Shown here: positions 1-7,424 of the stretch, one piece after another | Layout of the letters: every line of letters begins with the position of its first letter | Position numbering within the stretch: the stretch's first letter is position 1 | The notes under the pieces: model-generated | The model's input: the letters and a program-made list of their open reading frames with translations, nothing else | Told to the model about the DNA's origin: nothing | Database searches by the model: none | Assembly (NCBI GenBank): GCA_020445005.1 | Contig: JAGRHM010000013.1 | Span: 1-15,357 of the forward strand | DNA length: 15,357 nucleotides | Direction of reading: 5' to 3' | From: Candidatus Competibacteraceae bacterium | Lineage (GTDB): Bacteria > Pseudomonadota > Gammaproteobacteria > Competibacterales > Competibacteraceae | Made by a program: the position numbers and the translations under genes

Positions 1-29
1 TCAAAGTTTGTATCAATACGGTTCACGGT
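1..29. other. short stretch downstream of hflX
   Basis: These 29 bases follow the hflX stop codon on the minus strand. In E. coli hflK follows hflX, but too little sequence is present to recognise a start of hflK or any other gene. No hairpin with a T tract, and so no terminator, is visible. Confidence 0.4.
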
Positions 30-1334
30 TCAAATCACCGAAATTTCAAAACCCGAACGCACCCACTCCGCGCGCAAACCTTCCTGACGACAAAGACGAT
101 CCACATTACCGCGCGATGTGCGTACCTCAATCAGCCATTCACCGGTGGGGCCGGACTGCTCGGTAACTACAGCGCCCAGGTTGAACAGACAGGCTCGCAA
201 CCGCGCCGCCATCGGCGGCAGACAGAGCCAGCCATGCACGGTACCTCCCCGCAATCGTTCAGCAATCGCGGTCGACAACAGGTCAAGTCCCGCGCCGGTC
301 GTCGCCGACAACCAGACCGCGCGCGCTTGCCCCTCGCTATCCCGTTCCAGGCGCGGCAGCTCACTGCTCAGGTCAATCTTGTTAAATACCTGCAATCGTG
401 GCGTGTCCACCGCGCCGATTTCCGCCAACACCGATTCAACCTGCATAATCGCGTCATGTTGATCAGGATGACTGGCGTCAATCACATGCAGCAACAGGCT
501 GGCTTCCACGGTTTCGCGCAAAGTTGAACGAAACGCCGCCACTAATTCATGCGGCAGCCGACGGATGAATCCTACAGTATCGGCGAGTATTACCGGTTCC
601 ACCCCGGGCAACTCCAGACGCCGCAAGGTTGGATCCAGGGTGGCGAATAACTGGTCGGCTACGTAGACATCGGCTTGGGTCAGCGTATTGAACAAGGTAG
701 ATTTGCCGGCATTGGTATAACCGACCAGCGAAACAGTCGGCAGGTCCAGCTTGCGCCGTGCGCGCCGCCCTTGTTCGCGCTGTCGTTCGACCCGCCCTAA
801 CCGCAAACGAATTTGCCGAATACGATCGGCCAGCAGGCGCCGGTCAGTTTCCAACTGCGTTTCACCAGGTCCGCGCAACCCGATACCGCCACGTTGCCGC
901 TCCAGGTGCGTCCAGCCGCGCACCAGCCGAGTGGACAAATGACGCAACTGCGCCAGTTCCACCTGCAATTTGCCTTCAAAACTGCGCGCGCGCTGGGCAA
1001 AGATGTCCAGAATCAAACCGGTGCGATCCACGACCCTGCATTGCAGAAATGCTTCCAGGTTACGCTCCTGGCTTGGCGACAGGGCGTGATCAAAGATCAC
1101 CAGTTTGGCGTTGCCTTGTTGCGTCGCGTCTCGGATTTCTTTGGCCTTGCCACTCCCGACAAACAGACGTGGGTCGGGCGTTGACCGTCGTCCTGTGATC
1201 AACGCGGTGCATTCAGCGCCTGCTGAAGCTGCTAATTCCTGGAATTCAACAAAACCCTGGTCATCCTCTTCCGATCGATCCAGCGTCAGATGGACGAGAA
1301 CGGCGCGTTCGCCGCCGCTGGGACGCTCAAACAA
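30..1334 (-). CDS. hflX: GTPase HflX, ribosome-splitting/rescue factor
   Basis: HflX is a GTPase of the Obg-HflX superfamily. It binds the 50S subunit and splits stalled or heat-damaged ribosomes in the cytoplasm. The 434-residue product has the glycine-rich N-terminal HflX domain (to about residue 195, including GIGLRGPGETQLETDRR at 150-166). It then has a G domain with G1 GYTNAGKS (205-212), G3 DTVG (252-255) and G4 NKID (318-321), followed by a short C-terminal domain. Length is close to E. coli HflX (426 aa). The start codon is TTG, with GGGAGG four bases upstream on the minus strand, and the N terminus (MFERPSGGERAVLVH) aligns with the family from residue 1. The gene lies 29 bases after hfq, the conserved hfq-hflX order. 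Identification is firm; the exact start is slightly less so. Confidence 0.97.
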   Translation of the reverse strand: MFERPSGGERAVLVHLTLDRSEEDDQGFVEFQELAASAGAECTALITGRRSTPDPRLFVGSGKAKEIRDATQQGNAKLVIFDHALSPSQERNLEAFLQCRVVDRTGLILDIFAQRARSFEGKLQVELAQLRHLSTRLVRGWTHLERQRGGIGLRGPGETQLETDRRLLADRIRQIRLRLGRVERQREQGRRARRKLDLPTVSLVGYTNAGKSTLFNTLTQADVYVADQLFATLDPTLRRLELPGVEPVILADTVGFIRRLPHELVAAFRSTLRETVEASLLLHVIDASHPDQHDAIMQVESVLAEIGAVDTPRLQVFNKIDLSSELPRLERDSEGQARAVWLSATTGAGLDLLSTAIAERLRGGTVHGWLCLPPMAARLRACLFNLGAVVTEQSGPTGEWLIEVRTSRGNVDRLCRQEGLRAEWVRSGFEISVI

Positions 1335-1363
1335 ATGGCCTCCCGCGTTTCGCTGGGCAACCG

Positions 1364-1615
1364 TCAGGATGGATCGACGCCGCCATTTTCGTCCGCGGCC
1401 AAATTCAGCCGCACATTGCGAACCGGCACGATCGTGGAAATCGCATGTTTATAGATCATTTGACTGACGCTGTTTTTCAGAAGCACCACGAACTGATCGA
1501 AAGATTCAATCTGTCCCTGCAACTTGATGCCGTTTACCAGATACACCGAAACTGGAATCCGCTCCTTACGCAGGGCATTCAGAAAGGGTTCCTGGAGAGA
1601 ATGACCTTTTGCCAT
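1364..1615 (-). CDS. hfq: RNA chaperone Hfq
   Basis: Hfq is a hexameric Sm-like RNA chaperone that pairs small RNAs with mRNA targets. The 83-residue protein is nearly collinear with E. coli Hfq. It has Q8, the Sm1 segment with Y25, K31 and D40-Q41-F42, and the proximal-face YKHAIST (55-61, with K56 and H57). The rim patch is R16-K17-E18-R19, keeping the basic character needed for sRNA-mRNA annealing. The C-terminal tail is only about 18 residues, against roughly 37 in E. coli. The ATG is preceded by AAGGGAG at 7-base spacing. It sits between miaA and hflX, the usual gammaproteobacterial order, but after an unusually long spacer that could carry its own promoter. Confidence 0.98.
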   Translation of the reverse strand: MAKGHSLQEPFLNALRKERIPVSVYLVNGIKLQGQIESFDQFVVLLKNSVSQMIYKHAISTIVPVRNVRLNLAADENGGVDPS

Positions 1616-1866
1616 CGCGACGCTCCCTTGTTGTTATGGGTCAAAAACGCAAAATCAAGCTCAAAATCGAAAAATTTGAAGTTTCTCAAAAAACGAAAAA
1701 CCATTTGGGCATTTTGCAGAATTCATGCCTAATCCCCAGGTTTATTCGCCGGATGGTTGGCCCATCACGTTCCCGTGAGGTGCTTCCCTGGAGAATTTCA
1801 AAATTCCTGCGGATATCTTCATTCGCCTGACCAGCAGCGGCTAGCTGATCCGAAACACCCATTATA
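1616..1866 (-). other. miaA-hfq spacer, AT-rich leader of hfq
   Basis: This 251-base spacer separates the miaA stop from the hfq start and is clearly more AT-rich than the flanking genes, especially at 1645-1720. On the minus strand it contains a small hairpin, TCACG-GGAA-CGTGA (1765-1778), with a GNRA-type loop and no following T tract, so it is not a standard terminator. There is also an inverted repeat GAATTT-AAATTC (1793-1806). An open frame crossing the region (1686-1934) partly overlaps miaA and has no family resemblance. I could not place a -35/-10 pair with confidence. An hfq promoter or regulatory leader here is an inference. Confidence 0.4.
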
Positions 1867-2832
1867 TTAACACAACCGGTTTGATGTGTTAGGGAAAAAG
1901 CCGGTTTCATACAAGTGAGCGACAATTTGGTCAAAGAGATCAGGCACCATGCTGTTCAACCAGAATGCGTCGGTTTCCGAACGTAACCAGGTCAACTGCC
2001 GCTTGGCGAATTGGCGGGTCGCCGCGACGCCGCGTTCGCACAGCGCTGCATAGTCCAGAACGCCATCCAGGTATTCCCAGACCTGCCGGTAGCCGACTGC
2101 GCGCATGGCCGGTTTGTGCAAATTAAGATCTCCTCGCGCTCGCAAGCGCTCCACTTCGGTCACGAAACCCTGCTCCAGCATCGCCCTGAATCGTTGTTCA
2201 ATTCGCTTGTGCAGCACCCAGCGGTCTGCGGGAGCCACCATCAGCTTGACGATGCGAAATGGCAATAATTCGTTATGCGAACGGCGGCAAAGTTCCGTGA
2301 GTGACTGACCCGTCAATGCGTGGACTTCAAGCGCCCGCTGAATGCGCTGAACGTCATGAGGATGGATACGCTCCGCTGCGACAGGATCGGTCCTCGTCAA
2401 CCGGGCGTGCAAGGCGGCGCTGCCCTGCTCGACCAATTCTGCCGCCAACCGAACGCGGATTTCGGGATCAGCCGAAGGTAATTCCGCTAAGCCCCGTTCC
2501 AGCGCCCTGAAATAGAGCATCGTACCACCCACCAGTAAGGGAATATGCCCAACAGCATGAATGGCGGCAATCTCGCGCAGGGCGTCGCCGCGGAATTGGC
2601 CAGCAGAGTAGGCCTCGGCGGGATCAAGGATGTCGATCAGACGGTGCGGCGCGATGCGCTGTGTCGCGGCGTCGGGCTTGGCCGTGCCGATATCCATGCC
2701 TTGATAGACCAGCGCCGAGTCAACGCTGATAATCTCAAACGGCCAACGCTGGACCAGTTCCACGGCCAACGCTGTTTTACCAGAGGCGGTTGGTCCCATC
2801 AGAAACAGGACAGGGGGCGGAGGGGCTGTCAT
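1867..2832 (-). CDS. miaA: tRNA dimethylallyltransferase MiaA
   Basis: MiaA transfers a dimethylallyl group from DMAPP to N6 of A37 in tRNAs reading UNN codons, the first step toward ms2i6A. From the ATG at 2832 the product is 321 residues, close to the family length. It shows the P-loop GPTASGKT (13-20), the SVDSALVYQGMDIGTAKP block with D38, GGTMLYF, and the C-terminal VGYRQVWEYL and ATRQFAKRQLTWLR segments that bind tRNA. The frame is open upstream to an ATG at 2910, but that would put 75 bases inside mutL and add a low-quality extension. The 2832 start leaves two bases after the mutL stop (TGA-GC-ATG), which indicates translational coupling. It is followed by a long spacer before hfq. Confidence 0.96.
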   Translation of the reverse strand: MTAPPPPVLFLMGPTASGKTALAVELVQRWPFEIISVDSALVYQGMDIGTAKPDAATQRIAPHRLIDILDPAEAYSAGQFRGDALREIAAIHAVGHIPLLVGGTMLYFRALERGLAELPSADPEIRVRLAAELVEQGSAALHARLTRTDPVAAERIHPHDVQRIQRALEVHALTGQSLTELCRRSHNELLPFRIVKLMVAPADRWVLHKRIEQRFRAMLEQGFVTEVERLRARGDLNLHKPAMRAVGYRQVWEYLDGVLDYAALCERGVAATRQFAKRQLTWLRSETDAFWLNSMVPDLFDQIVAHLYETGFFPNTSNRLC

Positions 2833-2834
2833 GC

Positions 2835-4643
2835 TCAACGTCCACGCTGAAACAGCCGGTCCAGTTCGTCCAGGGTGAGTTGAATCCAGGTAGGTCGGCC
2901 GTGATTGCATTGACCACTATAATCAGTGTGTTCCATATCGCGTAGCAAGGCATTCATTTCCAACAGGTTCAGCGGTCGGTTGGCGCGGATCGCGCCGTGG
3001 CAGGCCAAACTGGCCAACAAGGTCAGAATGGCCGTTTCAACCCGCTCGCTGGTTTCATGCGCGACTAGGTCGGCCAGCATATCGCGCACCAGTCCAGCGA
3101 TATCCAGTCCGGCCAGCAACGCTGGGATTTGCCGGACTATTACTGATTCCGGCCCCATGGCCGCCAACTCTAACCCAACCTCGGCGAATAAGGCAGCATG
3201 CGTTTCGACCAGTTCCCGCTCTTTCGGCATCACGTTCAAAGTCACCGGTGTCAGGAGCGTCTGGGTTTTAAGGCCTTCTCCAGTCAGAACAGTTTTCAGC
3301 CGCTCGTAAAGAATGCGTTCATGAGCGGCGTGCATGTCTACGACCACCAGTCCCGCATCATTTTCCGCCAGAACATAAGCGCCGTGCAGTTGTCCGACCG
3401 CATAACCGAGCGGCGGTGATTCAGCAACGACTTCACGAATAACGCCGGCAGGCGTTTCCGGCAGTGGAGCCGTATGCAACTGACCATAGGCCGACAGCCG
3501 CTCTCCAACATACAGCGGTAACCGAGGTTGGTTGGTGCTAAACGGGCCGGTGCTTGTTGGGCCTGATCCACCTCGATTTCCACTGACTGCGCCTAGCTGT
3601 TCAACGGCGTGGACTACCGGCGGCGGTGCGGCGCCAGGCCGTACTTCCGCAAGCGATGTCTGCACCGTGCGCCGAATAAACTCATGAATGGTCGACGATT
3701 CCCGAAACCGGACCTCGTGTTTAGCGGGATGGGCGTTGACATCTACGGCCGCTGGATCAAGTTCCAGATAGAGCACGGCTGCAGGTTGCCGATCCTGGTA
3801 GAGAACATCCTGGTAGGCTTGCCGTGTGGCGTGAGCGATCACCCGGTCGCGCACCGGCCGACCGTTAACCAGGAAATACTGCAAGTCGGATTGGGCGCGC
3901 GAGACTGTGGGTAAACCGAGCCAGCCCCAAAGCCGCAACCCGCCTTCGCTACGATCGAAGAAGATACTGGCCGCCGCAAATTCCCGACCGCATAGCTCCC
4001 CGATGCGTTGCGTCCATCCCTGTTGATTACCTGCCGGCTCCAGATTCAGGACGGGCCGCTGGTTATGCCACAGGCTGAATCCGACGGCAAAGCGACTCAG
4101 GGCGAGTCGACGCAGCGATTCTTCAATATGGCCGAATTCAGTCCGCTCGCTGCGCAAAAATTTGCGGCGGGCCGGCACATTGAAGAACAAATCACGAACT
4201 TCTAAAGTACTACCGGTCGGATGGGGTGCCGGCATTGGTTGGTCAACAACCTCGCCGCCATCTCCACTAACCCGCCAACCGGTGTCCTCACCCACCGTGC
4301 GCGAAGTCAGCGTCAGCCGTGACACCGAGGCGATGCTGGGTAAGGCTTCACCGCGAAAGCCGAGGCTGGAGACGTGTTGCAGATCATCGAAACTAGCGAT
4401 TTTGCTGGTCGCGTGACGGGCCAGCGCCAATGGCAATTCATCGGGTGGAATGCCAGAGCCATTGTCGCGAACCCGGATGAGACGAACGCCGCCCTGCTCC
4501 ACTTCAACGGCGATGCGAGTCGCGCCGGCATCCAGACTATTCTCCAGCAATTCCTTGACTGCTGACGCCGGGCGCTCAACCACTTCGCCAGCGGCGATCT
4601 GGCTAATCAATTGCGGCGGTAAGCGTTGAATGCGCAGACTCAA
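2835..4643 (-). CDS. mutL: DNA mismatch repair protein MutL, endonuclease type
   Basis: MutL is the ATPase that links MutS mismatch recognition to strand removal. The 602-residue protein has the GHKL ATPase motifs near the N terminus (ELLENSLDAG, DNGSGI, RHATSKI, GFRGEAL), a variable proline-rich linker at about 330-400, and a C-terminal dimerisation domain. That domain contains DMHAAHERILYE (436-447), a version of the metal-binding DQHA(x)2E(x)4E endonuclease motif, plus ACHGAIRA and CNHGRP (579-584). These motifs are absent from the E. coli protein, which relies on MutH. The start codon is TTG, 15 bases after bamC; its ribosome binding site is weak, but the N terminus aligns with the family. 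It lies in a dapA-bamC-mutL-miaA run. Confidence 0.97.
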   Translation of the reverse strand: MSLRIQRLPPQLISQIAAGEVVERPASAVKELLENSLDAGATRIAVEVEQGGVRLIRVRDNGSGIPPDELPLALARHATSKIASFDDLQHVSSLGFRGEALPSIASVSRLTLTSRTVGEDTGWRVSGDGGEVVDQPMPAPHPTGSTLEVRDLFFNVPARRKFLRSERTEFGHIEESLRRLALSRFAVGFSLWHNQRPVLNLEPAGNQQGWTQRIGELCGREFAAASIFFDRSEGGLRLWGWLGLPTVSRAQSDLQYFLVNGRPVRDRVIAHATRQAYQDVLYQDRQPAAVLYLELDPAAVDVNAHPAKHEVRFRESSTIHEFIRRTVQTSLAEVRPGAAPPPVVHAVEQLGAVSGNRGGSGPTSTGPFSTNQPRLPLYVGERLSAYGQLHTAPLPETPAGVIREVVAESPPLGYAVGQLHGAYVLAENDAGLVVVDMHAAHERILYERLKTVLTGEGLKTQTLLTPVTLNVMPKERELVETHAALFAEVGLELAAMGPESVIVRQIPALLAGLDIAGLVRDMLADLVAHETSERVETAILTLLASLACHGAIRANRPLNLLEMNALLRDMEHTDYSGQCNHGRPTWIQLTLDELDRLFQRGR

Positions 4644-4658
4644 GTGGTGACCCGGTTA

Positions 4659-5840
4659 TCAACGAATAACCTTTTGCAACACATCCATCACCTGCTTAGC
4701 GCCCGCTGAATTATCCGGCCGGTCGTTGCTGTCTCGCACCACCACCACCGTCTGCTCACCCTGTCCGGCCAGCCGGACTCGATAGCGGGTGCCGACCGGC
4801 GGCGCTTCAGTTTTCTTGCTGCGCCAGAACGCCAGCTTGGAAAGCCAGCCCTCGTCCCCAGATTTCTGGTTCTCCAGCTCGGGATCGCGATACTCGACTA
4901 CATACAGACCCTGGCTGCGATTCTGTTCTTCCACCGCATAATCGCTGCCATCCAGCGCCAGCCCGACCAGACGCCAGGCGCTCGAATAGTCTTCGTTGAC
5001 CAGCAATCGGCTTTCCCCGCCCTCTTCAATCAGACGAGTGCGCGCCACCGCCGGCATCGCGCTTGCTTTGGCCTGTTGCACCTCGGCGCGTTTCTCCGAT
5101 GCGCCCAGATAAACCGATATCCGGCTGAGCATCTCGGCCTCCAACTCCGGGCTGGAGGGCCGCCGTTGCCATATGTAGGTATTGGTGGCGCTGGCGCTAG
5201 CCCCGCCTACCGCAACTTCCTCAACGCCATAATGCGTCAGGTAAACCTCTGTATTCGCACTATCCTCGCTTCTCTCCAGACGGGTGCGAAACTTGTCGCG
5301 GGTTGGCGCTGAGTACAGTACGTCCAGATATTGCTTCAACAGACCACGTAGACCATCCTGAGGAATGTCCGCGCGATTCTCCACCCAGTCAGTTTCCATG
5401 ATGCCGATCGTCGGATCATCGCGTTTGAGGGCGAAGCCATTGCTAATCCAGAAGTCCCGAACTTTGGGCCAGACCTGGTCCGCCGGTGCAGCGATAACCA
5501 GCCAGCGTTGATCCCCATCCTGCCGCAGGGCGATGCCGGGCTGCGGCGGCAACACCGCAGTGGGTTGCCGGGTTTGGGTTCCACTGCGTTCCTCGGCATA
5601 AGTCGCCAGACTGGCCGAACCTGCTGGACCGATCTCTGGCACGATCAGGGTATCGTCAATGGTTGACGCCGTTAGATCAGGGGGAATTTCGAGGGGTTGC
5701 GCCACTGTGCTTTGCCGGTAATCCGGACGACGATCCGGCAACAGGGTGTCAAAGCTCTTGGAACAACCGGCCAGCGCTAAAGTTACAGCGAGGATTCCCA
5801 CCGTCACGCGCCACGGTGAATATGAAAGTCGCGTCGTCAT
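4659..5840 (-). CDS. bamC: outer membrane assembly lipoprotein BamC
   Basis: BamC (formerly NlpB/DapX) is a lipoprotein of the BAM complex that inserts beta-barrel proteins into the outer membrane. The 393-residue product begins with a lipoprotein signal: basic N terminus, hydrophobic core at about 12-24, and lipobox LAGC with the acylated cysteine at 26. Serine follows at the next position, consistent with outer-membrane sorting. A proline-rich unstructured segment follows (about 30-60). Two helix-grip-like domains come next, one starting near GDQRWLVIAAPADQVWPKVRDF and one near SRLLVNEDYSSAWRLVGLAL. It is longer than E. coli BamC (344 aa). It starts four bases after the dapA stop, the same dapA-bamC pairing as in E. 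coli. Sequence similarity in this family is low, so context carries part of the call. Confidence 0.92.
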   Translation of the reverse strand: MTTRLSYSPWRVTVGILAVTLALAGCSKSFDTLLPDRRPDYRQSTVAQPLEIPPDLTASTIDDTLIVPEIGPAGSASLATYAEERSGTQTRQPTAVLPPQPGIALRQDGDQRWLVIAAPADQVWPKVRDFWISNGFALKRDDPTIGIMETDWVENRADIPQDGLRGLLKQYLDVLYSAPTRDKFRTRLERSEDSANTEVYLTHYGVEEVAVGGASASATNTYIWQRRPSSPELEAEMLSRISVYLGASEKRAEVQQAKASAMPAVARTRLIEEGGESRLLVNEDYSSAWRLVGLALDGSDYAVEEQNRSQGLYVVEYRDPELENQKSGDEGWLSKLAFWRSKKTEAPPVGTRYRVRLAGQGEQTVVVVRDSNDRPDNSAGAKQVMDVLQKVIR

Positions 5841-5844
5841 ATTG

Positions 5845-6717
5845 TTAAAGTACTCCAGCCTGTTGCATCGCGGCCCGCACCGCGGGCTGGAACGACTCGG
5901 AAAGCGGCGTGAGCGGCAAGCGAATTCCCGGTGGAATCAGGCCTAACTGGCTCACCGCCCATTTCACCGGGATTGGGTTGGATTCGAGGAACAAGGTCTT
6001 GTGCAACTCAGCCAATTGACTATTAATGGCTTCAGCGCCCGCGCGATCGCCGGCTAATGCAGCGACGCACATCTCATGCATCAAGCGCGGCGCAACGTTG
6101 GCGGTCACTGAAATATTTCCCTTGGCGCCACTGAGTATCGCCTCCGCAGCAATGCCGTCGTCGCCGCTGTAAATATCCATGCGATCTCCGCAACGACGCA
6201 CCAGCTCCTGAATGCGCTCCAGAATGCTGGCTTCCTTGATTCCGACAATGTTCGGAGTGTCGGCTAATCGTTCAACCGTCTCCGGCTTCAGGTCGCAGGC
6301 AGTGCGTCCAGGAACATTGTAGAGAATTTGCGGGATCGCCACGCTGTCCGCAATCAATTTGTAGTGCTGATACAGCCCTTCCTGAGTCGGCTTGTTATAA
6401 TAAGGGGTAACCAGTAAGCAGGCGTCCGCGCCGACCTCCATCGCCCACCGGGTCAGATGCAGCGCTTCGCTGGTGGAATTAGCGCCGGTGCCGGCAATCA
6501 CCGGAATCCGTCCTCTGACCTTTTCCACCACCTTGCGCACCACGGTGATATGCTCTTCAAAATCCAGAGTTGCCGACTCGCCGGTGGTGCCTACAGCGAT
6601 AATACCGTCAGTGCCATTTTCAATGTGGAATTCCACCAGGTTTTCCAGAGCGGTGAAATCCAGTCGGCCATCCGCCTGCATCGGCGTTACAATGGCCACC
6701 ATGCTGCCACGAAACAT
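5845..6717 (-). CDS. dapA: 4-hydroxy-tetrahydrodipicolinate synthase DapA
   Basis: DapA condenses pyruvate with aspartate semialdehyde, the committed step of the diaminopimelate/lysine pathway, which also feeds peptidoglycan. The 290-residue TIM-barrel protein keeps E. coli numbering throughout: GTTGES with T44 and T45, Y107 in the TPYYNKP stretch, Y133 in YNVPGRT, R138, and the Schiff-base lysine K161 in GIKEAS. The catalytic triad (T44, Y133, Y107) is complete. The ATG start has an AGAGAG ribosome-binding sequence about nine bases upstream. It is the first gene of a long minus-strand run (bamC, mutL, miaA, hfq, hflX) and is divergent from gcvR, as in E. coli. A sigma70-like promoter is visible just upstream. 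Confidence 0.98.
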   Translation of the reverse strand: MFRGSMVAIVTPMQADGRLDFTALENLVEFHIENGTDGIIAVGTTGESATLDFEEHITVVRKVVEKVRGRIPVIAGTGANSTSEALHLTRWAMEVGADACLLVTPYYNKPTQEGLYQHYKLIADSVAIPQILYNVPGRTACDLKPETVERLADTPNIVGIKEASILERIQELVRRCGDRMDIYSGDDGIAAEAILSGAKGNISVTANVAPRLMHEMCVAALAGDRAGAEAINSQLAELHKTLFLESNPIPVKWAVSQLGLIPPGIRLPLTPLSESFQPAVRAAMQQAGVL

Positions 6718-6752
6718 GATTTTACACTCTCTAGTTAATTCGCAATCATTGC

Positions 6753-6781
6753 ATGGTACGGATACCCGACAAGCTTGACAA
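6753..6781 (-). promoter_or_regulatory. candidate sigma70 promoter for dapA
   Basis: On the minus strand, TTGTCA (6776-6781) matches the -35 consensus at 5 of 6 bases. TACCAT (6753-6758) matches -10 at 4 of 6, with an optimal 17-base spacer. Transcription would start near 6746, about 29 bases before the dapA ATG. The -35 box lies inside the short inverted repeat GCTTG-A-CAAGC (6773-6783), a possible operator. This is prediction by eye only. Confidence 0.5.
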
Positions 6782-6809
6782 GCGCCTGTTGTTCAAGCCG
6801 GGTGGACAG

Positions 6810-6838
6810 TTTTCACCCTTACTCGATGCCTGTACACT
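6810..6838 (+). promoter_or_regulatory. weak candidate promoter for gcvR
   Basis: TTTTCA (6810-6815) and TACACT (6833-6838), 17 bases apart, each match consensus at 4 of 6 positions. A start near 6845 would give a leader of about 38 nt before the gcvR GTG. It is the best pair I could find between the perfect TTGACA at 6775 (which has no good -10 partner) and the gene, but it is weak. Confidence 0.3.
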
Positions 6839-6882
6839 GCCATCCTTACATCACCATGTTCTCTGTCCGTAGGAAGCCGCCC

Positions 6883-7413
6883 GTGAAAAATTACCTGGTC
6901 ATTTCCGCCCTTGGTGAAGATCGTCCCGGCCTGGTCAACGAATTGTCCCGGGCCATTCTCGATTGTGATTGCAGCATCACGGACAGCCGCATGACCGTGC
7001 TGGGCGGCGAATTCGCTATTCTGCTCATGGTGCAGGGTAACTGGAACACCCTGACCAAGCTGGAAATGCAGCTTAAACGGCTGGAGCAGGCGCTGGATAT
7101 GACCATTATCGCCAAGCGTACCGAAGACCGGGCGGTCACTGGTGATGTCCTGCCCTACGCGGTCGAAGTCGTCGCAGTCAGCCAGCCGGGGATCGTCCAC
7201 CATCTGGCCAGCTTTTTCGCCAGTCGTTCGATCAATATTGAGGATATGGTAACTCGCAGTTACAGCGCGCCGCATACCGGCACCCCCATGTTTTCGGTCA
7301 ACTTGGCGATCGGCATTCCCGCCAACACCCACATCGCCTTGCTGCGCGAGGAATTTCTTGATTTTTGTGATGACCTGAACCTGGATGCGGTACTGGAGCC
7401 GATCAAGGGATAA
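6883..7413 (+). CDS. gcvR: glycine cleavage system regulator GcvR (ACT domains)
   Basis: GcvR is an ACT-domain protein that in E. coli binds GcvA and represses the glycine cleavage operon when glycine is scarce. From the GTG at 6883 the product is 176 residues with two ACT domains: an N-terminal one opening with KNYLVISALGEDRPGLV, and a second opening with YAVEVVAVSQPGIVHHLA. The frame is open back to an ATG at 6775, but the extra 36 residues are cysteine- and proline-rich and unlike the family. The GTG has AGGAAG six bases upstream and matches the family start. It is divergent from dapA, as in E. coli. Whether a GcvA partner exists cannot be seen here; a more general ACT-domain regulator is the alternative. 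It is followed after 11 bases by phoH2. Confidence 0.88.
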   Translation: MKNYLVISALGEDRPGLVNELSRAILDCDCSITDSRMTVLGGEFAILLMVQGNWNTLTKLEMQLKRLEQALDMTIIAKRTEDRAVTGDVLPYAVEVVAVSQPGIVHHLASFFASRSINIEDMVTRSYSAPHTGTPMFSVNLAIGIPANTHIALLREEFLDFCDDLNLDAVLEPIKG

Positions 7414-7424
7414 ACCACATCTCC

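Noticed and set aside
1686..1934. 82-residue minus-strand ORF between miaA and hfq
   Set aside because: It overlaps the miaA C terminus in another frame, has no clear ribosome site, and the translation has no family features.
2833..2910. Upstream ATG extension of miaA at 2910
   Set aside because: It overlaps the C-terminal coding end of mutL, adds 26 residues not typical of MiaA, and the ATG at 2832 has perfect coupling to the mutL stop.
6775..6780. Perfect TTGACA as -35 of a gcvR promoter
   Set aside because: No acceptable -10 sequence occurs at 16-18 bases downstream; the reverse-strand reading fits dapA better.
6775..6882. N-terminal extension of gcvR from the ATG at 6775
   Set aside because: The 36 extra residues are cysteine/proline-rich and cover the likely promoter; the GTG at 6883 has a good ribosome site and family-like start.
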